Positions 46,101-55,670 of a stretch of 64,000 nt of DNA are shown in pieces. Position numbers and translations under genes: made by a program. This DNA comes from Xiphophorus maculatus. Lineage: Eukaryota; Chordata; Actinopteri; Cyprinodontiformes; Poeciliidae. The stretch's first letter is position 1, and each line of letters opens with the position of its first letter. The stretch is taken from contig NC_036465.1 of assembly GCF_002775205.1 (NCBI RefSeq), positions 456,638 through 520,637 on the forward strand. Reading direction: 5' to 3'. A model generated the notes under the pieces. It made no database searches and had not been told where the DNA came from. It saw only the letters and a list, made by a program, of their open reading frames with translations.

Positions 46101-49100
46101 ACTTCATTCAGTTGAAAGTTTACAGAGCAGCCAAGTAAATTAGCACTGTAAAAATTAGCTTAATGAAAGCTAAGTGCGCTAAACCGCTAACTAGCAAAAG
46201 TGCTAAAAGAATATTAGCTCTGCTGTTAGCGGTTATCGGATGTTTTCCCTCAGCGGGTTAGCGCTGTGACGTTTTCTGACAGTCACAGCGCTCTGCGTGA
46301 TAATGTCACTTCCTGTCTGAGCGGCTGCAGCAGGCGGTTCCTCTGTAGCGGTCCGTCTGCAGTGGATCTGACCGGCAGGTTGTCGTCTCTCAGATCGTGA
46401 CGGTGAACTGCGCCCGCCTCATCAAACCCGACCAGCACGCCACCAACGGCATCGTCCACGTCATCGACCGTGTCATCACCGCCGTGTCCAGCGACATGCA
46501 GTCCATCATTGACGTCGACGACGACCTGGAGACGCTCCGCGTGAGTAAATCCCTCAGGGAACTCCCGGTGTAATGTTGAACAGGCATTCTGACATCACTT
46601 CCTGTCTGCCCGCCTGCAGGCGGCGTTTGCTGCTGCGGGGCTGAGCACCCTGCTGGAGAGTCCGGGTCAGTACACCATCTTCGCTCCCACCAACGACGCC
46701 TTCGCCAAGATTCCTCGGGAGACCCTGAACCGGATCCTGGGAGACCCCGTAGCTCTGAAAGGTGTCCGTCTCTGTGCCTGATGGTAATCCAGGGTCTTCG
46801 GGCGCCACTGACCTCTTGCTGACCTCCAGACCTGCTGAACTACCACATGCTGAAGCAGCTGCAGTGTGCCGAGTCCATCGTGTCGGGAACGTCCGTGGAG
46901 ACGCTGCAGGGCACGGCGCTGGAGGTCGGCTGCGACGGCGACCAGATGACGCTGAACGGGAACGCCGTCGTCACCAAGAAGGACCAGCTGGGGACCAACG
47001 GCGTCATCCACTACATCAGCCAGCTGCTCATCCCAGACTCAGGTACCGGGTCTGGCTCTGGTTCTGAACCAGCTGCCCTGCTCCTGAACACACTCACTCA
47101 GGACAGGGGGCCCAAACTGAGGCTCGGGGGCCACTTCTGGCCCCAAGGAGGATGTTATTGGTTGATCAGACGCAGGTGGAAACTTTTTGTTGGTGAAATT
47201 CTAACAGGAAAAGTTGAGATGAAATATTCATCTTTTTTTTTTTTACCCCTCCAGGGGGTATTTTGTGGCTCTAGTGTCCCTTATATGACAGTAGGCTGAC
47301 AGGAAACGGGGAAGGAAGACATGCGGCAAATGTCGTCGGGTCCGGGAGTCGAACCCGCGACGGCCGCGTCGAGGACTGAAGGCCTCCAAATACGGGTCGC
47401 GCTAACCGCTACGCCACCACGGCACGCCCGAAATATTCATCATTTTATAACCAATCAAAGTTGAACTGTCAGGGTTCTGGTCTGTTTCTGGTCCCGTTCT
47501 GAAGCTCTGCTTTACCTGCAGCTAAAACTCTGCTGGAGCTGGCGGAGGACTCGTCCGTTTCCACGGCGACCAGGCTGTTTGTGGACGCCGGCCTGTCGTC
47601 CCACCTGAGGGGCTCGGAGGCGCTAACCATGCTAGCGCCGCTAAACGACGCCTTCAAAGGTAACGCGGCAGCTGGATCCTGACCAGGTCACCTGGTGAAC
47701 AGGTGAGGTGACCACTTCCTGCCGCCTCGTCCAACAGGAAGCGTGACGATGACCCCTGACCTCCGGGCGCTGATGAAGAACCACCTGCTGAAGCAGCAGC
47801 TGTCCTCCAAGGCGCTGTACGACGGCCAGCAGCTGCAGACGCTGGGCGGCCTGACGCTGCGTGTCTTCGTCTACAGGAACGTAAGAACGGGGTCAGAGGT
47901 CACGGGGTCGTCAGCTGGAGAACCTGATGGAGAACACCTGAAAGTTTATCGTGAAAACGAGAAACAAAATGTCGCACTTTAGTGAGAAATTCTTGTTAAT
48001 ACATAAAACCAGAACCATGAAAGTTCTGGTTCTGGTTCTGGTTCTGATGGTCCATCCTCTCCAGAACCTCTGCATCGAGAACACCTGCATCGCGGCTCAT
48101 GACAGAACCGGCCGCTTCGCCACCATGTTCACGCTGGACAAGGTTCTGGCTCCGCCCACCGGGACGCTGATGGACGTCCTGAAGGCCGACGAGCGCTTCA
48201 GGTGAGCGTCGGACAGCGGGCCGCCCCGGTTCTGACCCGCTCTGACCCGGTGCGTCCTCTTCCAGCCAGCTGGTCGGCGCCATCCAGACGGCCAGCATGA
48301 CGGAGCTGCTCAACCAGCAGGGGGCGCTCACCTTCTTCGCTCCCACCGACGAGGCGTTCAGGGCCCTGCCGCCGGCCGAGCTCAGCCGGCTGCTTGGTGA
48401 GTGTGGGGGTTCTGACCCGGGTTTGTTGCGGTTCAGTAGTTCTGACCCAGAATCAGAACCTTTTTGGGTCAGGAGAAAAGTCGATCAATTATTGGCACAT
48501 CCTGTAGTTTTTATACACTTTTATAAATTCATAAAAAGATAAAATTCCTCATTAAATAGAAAAATCTATTTTATTGCCTGAAAGTCAAAAACATGCTTGA
48601 GAAAAGCTGAAGATTTATTATTGATTACCTGATTGATTATTGGACAGCAAAAGGTGATGAACTAGACAAGTTCCCTGCCTGGCCTGCAGGGGGCGATGCT
48701 GCCACTCCATGTTTGGCCTCCTGGTCGCCATGGAGACGGATCATTAGACCCGGCAGAACCAGGAAGTGGCTGGTCCGCAGCAGCCAATCAGCTGTCTGTC
48801 TCTGCAGGAAACGCCGATCAGCTGACGGCCGTCCTGCGGCTTCACCTGGGGGAGGGGCTGCTGGTGAGCGGGGGGATCAGTTCCCACACCCGCCTGGCGC
48901 CGCTGCAGGGCGACAAGCTGGAGCTGGGCGTGGTCAGTGCCGCCGCCCCGCCTGATTGGCCGACGGGCGACCTGTGGCTGTGCTGACCGTGTCTCTGTTG
49001 CAGAGGAACTTCACCGTCTACGTCAACAAGGTTCCTGTGGTCGACGCCGACCTGATGGCCACCAACGGAGTCGTCCACGCCGTCAACGCCATCATCAGGC

Positions 49101-49456
49101 CTCTGGGTAAGCCCCGCCCCCTCCTCAGGGTAAGCCCCGCCCCCTCCTGTGGTTCTGATCCGTTGTCTCTATGGCAGCTCCGAAGGCGGACCGGGAGCAG
49201 GCGGACGGACCGGCGGCTGCAACTCCAGTAAGAAACCAGTAAACAACCAGTAAACCGGTTGATGATCCCAGTCTGACCTTTGCCCTCTGTTGCAGGTCGA
49301 CTCCCGGAGGTTCAGGAACGGTGAGAGACGGTTCTCCAGCTAATGGACCCGGTACCAGTTCTAGTTCTGGTCCTGACTGTGTTTGTCTCGTCAGACGACT
49401 TGTTTGAGCGGGTTCTGATGAGCCGCTCCAGCAGAACCATGAACCGGCGCCAGTGA
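40159..49456 (+). CDS. TGFBI: TGFBI (beta-ig-h3), secreted FAS1-domain matrix protein
   Basis: 17 exons: 40159-40271, 41114-41212, 44373-44437, 44509-44666, 44736-44900, 46394-46540, 46620-46761, 46830-47042, 47522-47659, 47738-47880, 48065-48201, 48266-48396, 48808-48932, 49004-49106, 49178-49227, 49296-49320, 49395-49456; 2016 nt, 671 aa (human 683). Signal peptide (1-~19) with a [10 protein letters not shown] core, a Cys-rich EMI-type region (~34-90, [11 protein letters not shown] and YECCPGYEK), then four FAS1 domains (~95-235, 240-370, 372-500, 504-633). FAS1 hallmarks are [25 protein letters not shown] and [14 protein letters not shown]. Short basic C-terminus, ending MNRRQ. Known role: integrin- and collagen-binding adhesion protein. 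No RGD is present in the C-terminal tail. Intron 2 is 3.2 kb. AATAAA at 49635-49640 is the likely poly(A) signal. POSTN is the nearest alternative, but the N-terminal sequence and exon layout fit TGFBI. Confidence 0.95.
44966..45202. repeat. 36-bp tandem array in TGFBI intron 5
   Basis: About six copies of a unit starting GCTAATCACAAACACTAG and ending CTGCTAACGCTAAAGC, starting about 65 bp after the exon 5 donor. Confidence 0.95.
45788..45949 (-). mobile_element. tRNA-derived SINE, copy 2 (TGFBI intron 5)
   Basis: Same family as 8934-9107. An internal deletion removes the B-box half between GAGTCGA and GGCCTCC. Flanking direct repeat TACTGCCTGT (45771) / TACTGTCTGT (45950). Antisense to TGFBI. 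Confidence 0.8.
47233..47429 (-). mobile_element. tRNA-derived SINE, copy 3 (TGFBI intron 8)
   Basis: Same family, the longest copy, with intact A- and B-box regions. Perfect 12-bp target duplication GAAATATTCATC at 47221-47232 and 47430-47441, suggesting a fairly recent insertion. Antisense to TGFBI. Confidence 0.9.
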
Positions 49457-49634
49457 GGGGGCGGGGCTTCCGGCAGAACCACTTCCTGCTTCCTGTTTGC
49501 TGTAGAACCAGTTTGATTCTGTGAAATCCAACTCGGATCTTCTGTAAAGTGTGTTGTCCTGCAGCATGTCGGCAGGTCGCAGTCCGGACCCGGAACCGGA
49601 CCAGAACCGGACCGGACCGGACTCACGTTTGTAG

Positions 49635-49640
49635 AATAAA
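49635..49640 (+). other. TGFBI poly(A) signal AATAAA
   Basis: 179 bp after the TGFBI stop codon, on the sense strand. Confidence 0.7.
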
Positions 49641-50346
49641 GCTGAGAGTGATGCTCCTCTTCATCAGTTCTTCATCCCTGAACAGATTCCTGGTTCTGAT
49701 AATTGTAATAATAATATATAATAAGATTCAGGTGAGCGCTGACAATCACAGCCGGCCTCAGGCCTCCAGGCCAGCAGGGGGCCCTAAAGAGTCTTTGGTT
49801 TCCTCACCAGTAAACTCTTTATTTGAAGTCAAGTTTGGGAAGAAGAAAACGTTCATCATTTTCCATGTTTTGCATTAAACTTTAGGATTCAAATTAATTC
49901 ATGTAAAAACAGTAAAATATTACATTTGATATTGTTTGATAATTACATGAATGAGTAGCCGAACCAGTTCATCCTGACTCATTCATGCTGAAAACAGGAA
50001 GGGGCGGGACCAGCCTGACGTCACACCTATTTGGAAACGGTATCATTGCATTCAGAAATAGAAGGGGGCGCTGTTGCATATAATAGTAGTCCTTTGTTTT
50101 TCTTTCTTTTTTAAAAAAATCTTCATTGATTACGGTTGTTAAACAGTCACAACTAAGCTATTGTAGGTTATTTACTTTTATTTCTCCCTTATTTTAATGA
50201 TCTCGAAACGACATGTTTAGATTCCGGAGCTGACTAATATCAGCTGCTCATGCCCAGTCATGTTCCTCCGGAGCGGTAGAGGGCGCTGCGGCTGCTCTTC
50301 GGGTTTCCGTGGCATTTCCTGCTAAGCTGCGCGGAGCTCTGTGAGG
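49641..50346. other. TGFBI-EXOSC3 spacer
   Basis: No gene. A GC-richer stretch at about 50260-50346 directly precedes the EXOSC3 start and is probably its promoter/5' UTR. Confidence 0.45.
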
Positions 50347-53300
50347 ATGTTCTTGGTTCTGAAGGAGCGGGTCGGGGAGATTTTGCTTCCCGGAGATGAG
50401 TTCTGCTGTGGCCCCAAAGACACCCTCCCTTTGACGGACAGCGGGAAGTCAGAGCGGCTGGTGGCCGGGCCGGGGCTGCGGCGGAGTGGCGACCGTCTGC
50501 TGGTGAGCCGGAGCGGCGTGCTGAGACACAAGGAGCCCAATAAGTTCTGGATCGAGTCCCAACAGAGGAGGGTGAGGCCGGTCCGCTCCGAACCTACAGC
50601 CGAATTATTGTCCTGACTCATCAGAAGTACAGAAACTATTCGGGGTTATTCTGAGACTTTAACGTAAAGAAATAAATCATTTTGAAGGTAAAATCAGATA
50701 GAAATAAAACCGAGTTCTGATTGAAACTGAGCAATTTGGTCTCAGGTTGGCGTAGAATAGTCTTGAAGTGTATGTTTGTTTTTAAAGCAGAACAGATTAT
50801 TTCTTAACACTTATATGTTAAGTATAATTTACATGGTTATTATTATTCACCGAATTTAACTTGATCGTACATAATTACAAAAAGGTGAGGTGAAACATAA
50901 GTGCAAAGAATGATTTGTTTTGGAGAGAGGAAGTATTTTATTTTGAAGAATACTTAACAGGATCTAGTTTTGATTTCAGTTGCTTGGCTACGAACAGCCT
51001 TTACCGTTATTCATCTATTGTATTGTTCAATAAAAATCTGAACAGAAAATGTTCAGCAAATACATCTGAGCCTCCGTTATAACCGCCTGATCCAGAGTCA
51101 GTTCGGATCGCCGCCACAGCCAGAGGACCGGACTGACGTTTCCTTCTGTGCAGTCCGGTTCTGTTGAGGATCCTGCTGGTACCAACCACAGTTCGAAGCA
51201 GCATCAGTTTCTCCATGTTTTAGACCAAACATGAAAGGAAACTCGACCCATTCCTGTTAGCCACTGTACTAGCCTAGCATAATACCGCCACTTTCTGGAC
51301 ATAAAGTTTCACGTTTATACAAAATAAGTATCACTGATAAACATGATACTTGACAGGCTAAAAAAATCTCTCTGCTCTGCTCTCAGAATTCTGTTATTTT
51401 TTTAAACAGTTTCTTTATTTATAATTAATTATTTTTATTTTATTGTAGCATTTACTCAATTAAATTTTTTTAAATGAATTTTAAAAATAATTTAAAAAAA
51501 GTTTTAGTTTCATTTTTACTGTTAAAATGTATCATTTTTAAATATATCGTACCATAATCATTTCATTTTTATTGTCTTTAATGTCAGTAAAATTTTGCAT
51601 CTTTAATAAAAATTTTTTTTGATACTTTCATTTCAATTTGAATCTTTTTTTTTTACCGTCTTGAGCATCATATTTTTCTCAGAAGGTCTGGGGATGACCT
51701 TTGACCCCACCCAGGTTGATGGACATAGCTGTCTTACCAAGCTGGCATTGTGTTAACTCACCCTGTGGAACAGAACGAGTCCTTACTCACTCTGTCTCCG
51801 TCCTGTCCTCACTCGGTCCTCGTCCTGTCCTCAGTATGTCCCCGTCCTGTCCTCACTCTGTCCCCATCCTGTCCACACTCTGTCCTTAGTATGTCCCTGT
51901 CCTCACTCTGTCCCTGTCCTGTCCTCACTCTGTCCCCGTCCTGTCCTCAGTATGTCCCCATTCTGTCCTCACTCTGTCCCCGTCCTGTCCTCACTCTGTC
52001 CCCGTCCTGTCCTCAGTATGTCCCCGTCCTGTCCTCACTCTGTCCCTGTCCTGTCCTCACTCTGTCCCCGTCCTGTCCTCAGTATGTCCCCATTCTGTCC
52101 TCACTCTGTCCCCGTCCTGTCCTCAGTATGTCCCCGTCCTGTCCTCACTCTGTCCCCGTCCTGTCCTCACTCTGTCCCCGTCCTGTCCTCAGTATGTCCC
52201 CGTCCTGTCCTCACTCTGTCCCCGTCCTGTCCTCACTCGGTCCTCGTCCTGTCCTCAGTATGTCCTCACTCGGTCCTCACTCTGTCCCCGTCCTGACCTC
52301 AGTATGTCCACATTCTGTCCTCACTTGGTCCTTAGTATGTCCCTGTCCTCACTCTGTCCCCGTTCTGTCCTCACTCTGTCCCCGTCCTGTCCTCACTCTG
52401 TCCCCATTCTGTCCTCAGTATGTCCCCGTCCTGTCCTCACTCTGTCCCCACTCTGTCCCCGTCCTGTCCACACTCTGTCCCCGTCCTGTCCTCACTCGGT
52501 CCCTGTTCTGTCCTTAGTATGTCCCCGTCCTGTCCTCACTCTGTCCCCGTCCTGTCCTCACTCGGTCCCTGTCCTCACTCTGTCCCCATTCTGTCCTCAG
52601 TATGTCCCCGTCCAGTCGTGAGTATGTCCCCGTCCTGTCCTCACTCTGTCCCCGTCCTGTCCTCACTCGGTCCCTGTTCTGTCCTCAGTATGTCCCCGTC
52701 CAGTCGTGAGTATGTCCCCGTCCTGTCCTCACTCGGTCCCTGTTCTGTCCTCAGTATGTCCCAGCTAAAGGAGAGACGGTGATCGGCATCGTCACGGTGA
52801 AGTCCGGCGATGTTTTCAAGGTGGACATAGGTGGAAGTGAGGTGGCGTCTCTGTCCTACCTTGCCTTTGAGGGCGCCACCAAGCGGAACCGACCCAACAT
52901 CCAGGTGAGACGTCCAGGTCAAAGGTCGTAGGTTCTGGGAGTTTTCCTCTGCTGGTGGTTTCTAACTGTTGCTACAGAAACAAACAGAGCCGGATCCGTT
53001 TCGCTGGATTGAACCTCCCTCTCTCTCCCCTGCCAGGTGGGCGATCTGCTGTTGGCCCAGTTGGTTGTGGCCAATAAGGACATGGAACCGGAGCTGGTCT
53101 GCATTGACGGGTCGGGCCGGGCCAACGGGATGGGCGTGTTCGGAACCGGAGGGCTGCTCATCAAGGTGTCTCTGGGCCTGGTCCGAAGGTAACTCACCTG
53201 AGTAGCCGGCCCGGTTCTGACGAGTCACTCAGCAGTCTTAAGAAGCTGTGCGTTCTGGTTCTGGTCCCGCTGACTCGTGCTCTGCTCTCTGCAGGCTCCT

Positions 53301-53502
53301 GGCGCCCCGCAGTGACCTCCGGGCCGACCTGGAGCAGCTGTTCCCCTGCGAGCTGGCGGTGGGGATGAACGGCCGGGTCTGGGTCCGGGCCGGCGCCGTC
53401 CAGCAGACTCTGGTTCTGGCCAACCTGCTGCAGAGCTGCGACGCCATGACGGCGCCGCAGCGTCAGCAGCTGTTCCGGCGCCTCCAGCAGGGGGCGTTCT
53501 GA
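50347..53502 (+). CDS. EXOSC3: EXOSC3 (Rrp40), cap subunit of the RNA exosome
   Basis: Four exons: 50347-50571, 52755-52904, 53037-53188, 53295-53502; 735 nt, 244 aa (human 275; the N-terminal region is shorter). Order: N-terminal domain ([27 protein letters not shown]), S1 RNA-binding domain (~76-150; [32 protein letters not shown]), then the KH-type domain (~150-240; [28 protein letters not shown]). Known role: one of three S1/KH cap proteins of the nine-subunit exosome core, guiding RNA into the channel in nucleus and cytoplasm. The start is the ATG at 50347; a GTG two codons upstream was not used. Intron 1 (2.2 kb) contains a minisatellite that copies the exon 2 acceptor. AATAAA at 53797-53802 is the likely poly(A) signal. 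Convergent with B4GALT1. Confidence 0.95.
51784..52754 (+). repeat. 22-bp minisatellite in EXOSC3 intron 1, carrying copies of the exon 2 splice acceptor
   Basis: About 44 units of two types: TCACTCTGTCCCCGTCCTGTCC and, about every second to fourth unit, TCAGTATGTCCCCGTCCTGTCC, with some 16-bp short units. The second type contains CTGTCCTCAGTATGTCCC, which is exactly the intron 1 / exon 2 junction (TCAG | TATGTCCC at 52755). The array runs directly into exon 2. Decoy CAG|TAT sites precede 51835, 51951, 52017, 52083, 52127, 52193, 52259, 52303, 52419, 52601 and 52689. Three further units have TAG instead of CAG. Confidence 0.95.
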
Positions 53503-55670
53503 TTGACTCAGAGCGGCAGCCAATCACAGCCCTGCTGGGCCACTTACTGGTTCTAAAAGGTTTTGTTCAGATCGGGTTCTTTGATCACAGGAAGAGCTGA
53601 CCCGCATCATGTTTGGATCAGAACCATGTGACTCGTCTCCATGGCGACAGAGAAAAATACCTGCAGCTAAAGTTCTGGACCCAGTTCGGATCTGAGCCGG
53701 TCACACAACCCGGTTCTGGTCACATGACCCGTTACCACGGAGACCAGCAGCTGTAAGAACCCAGGCTGGTTTGTTTTTAAATCGGTGAATATTTCTAATA
53801 AATAGATTTATTTTTATCTGTAAACTTCAGTGGTTCAGTTCTCGACGCTAACGGATCAAATTAATAATGAAAATGAGCTGCAGTGAAGATGTTGACCCGG
53901 TTCTGGAAACCGCTCAGAACCAGACCCAACTGTACCAGCAGGGGAAACGGGTCCAGTTCCGGACCAACAGAACCTGTACCAAAACTGACATAATTAAAAA
54001 TAAAAATCAGAAATTTATAAAAACCCAAATTAATAAATCAATGCATATTAATGCACCAATTATTTCTGTATTTCTGCTTTTTTATCAGTTTTGGAAACAG
54101 AAAATGGATAAAGCATCAAAATAAAGACTTATGGGAAGAAAATAGAGATAAATCTGAGTAAAAGCAAAAATTAAAATGTTAATAGCAAAACTTATATTTA
54201 CCAAGTTTCCTGGAACTAAAAAAAACCCAGTAATTTATAAAACGAGTTAAAGTTCCTCTTTGGAATTGGTGCATTTTAAGTGGCTTTATTAACTGCTTTT
54301 GTTTTTAATTATGTCAGTTTTGGTTTTCCATATCTAGCGTTAAACCAACCAATAAGCAAAAGGTGACGCCCTTAAACCCCGCCCCTCATTTGCATAATGA
54401 GGCATAAATGCATAAGGTAACAGGAGACAGAAAAATGTTAACAGAAGACATGGAAAAAAAACTGTAAAAATAATTCTTATATTGTGTATTTAAATATTAG
54501 TTATTGAACTAACCTGAAATACATTCCTTTTAATCCTTTTTAATATTAAATATTGTTTGTTATTCAGGCTGTTCATATATTTCATCGGTTCCGAGCCTCC
54601 GTACCCAGAACCAGTCCAGTTGCTGTGACTGTCGCCCCCTGCTGGTCTCTGCTGAGGAATGAGAAATGCTCAGGACTCACTTTGATTTTTTAATCAACAT
54701 TCTGGTTCTGACCCAGTTTAAGGCACATTACAGGTGATTGTTCCACACAGTTTGGTCTGCAGACAGGAAGGAGAAGCAGAGACACATTCACACTGATCGA
54801 TCGGACGACCCGGTCCGGTCCACATGATCGATAAGCTCTTTGGTACCAACAGCTGCAGGAAGGAGCCTCATTCTAAATCAATCAATAATCATCAGATCTG
54901 CTAATCACACACTGAAAAAATGGACCCAGTTCTGGTCCAGATGAGATCTGACTATCTATCACACATCCGCCTGGAGTTTGGACTGGGTTCTGAATATAAT
55001 CTGAGTTATTCTAATAAAAACCGGAACCAGATCCAATTTGAGAGGTTCGGTCCGGTCAGGTTCGGTCCGGTCCAGTCACAGTTTCCAGGTTCTCCCAGAA
55101 CGCTTGGTCCAAATGAAACCAGGTCTGGTTCTGTTTGGTTCCAGAGCGAAGAGCAGAGCCCGGTGACAACCTCCAGAACTCGGTTCTTTGGTACCCGCTT
55201 CAGGTTCTGGTTCGGCTGGTTCTGAACCAGAACTTTCAGCCTCTCGTCACCAAGCAGAACCTCCTGGGTCCAACAGAACTGTTCTGTCAGAGAAGCTGAC
55301 CAATCAGATCGTCAGCTTTTAGCCCCGCCCTAGAATAATCCAATCAGAGAGGAGCTGGATCACTGAGCTCTCATCTGATTGGATGAAAAGCTAACAACAT
55401 AACCAGAACACCCCCCCTCCCCCATGTCAGATTTTCAAAATAAGAGCCTTTTTAACGATGTGCTGCAGCAGCGTTTGATTGGCTCCATTCGACCAATCAG
55501 AATATTTCTCAAGGCAGAAAAAAAATAACATTCAGTCTGTTTGTGCAACAACGAGATGAGTACAGCAGGCCCAGTCCAACAGAACCAGAACCACAATTTA
55601 AAGCTTCAAGTGTCAGAGGCGGCGCATGGGCCCGGTTCCAGTCCCAGCTCCCGGTCCGGTTCCGGCCCAC
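53503..55670. other. EXOSC3-B4GALT1 convergent spacer
   Basis: Holds the EXOSC3 3' UTR with AATAAA (53797-53802) and the 3' region of B4GALT1. A minus-strand ATTAAA near 54686 is a candidate B4GALT1 poly(A) signal. No coding sequence seen. Confidence 0.45.

Noticed and set aside
49201-49230. RGD-like integrin motif in the TGFBI tail
   Set aside because: The frame reads KADREQADG; there is no RGD in the spliced product.
51750-52782. Open frames rich in [16 protein letters not shown] repeats
   Set aside because: Products of the 22-bp EXOSC3 intron minisatellite; no start context or homology.
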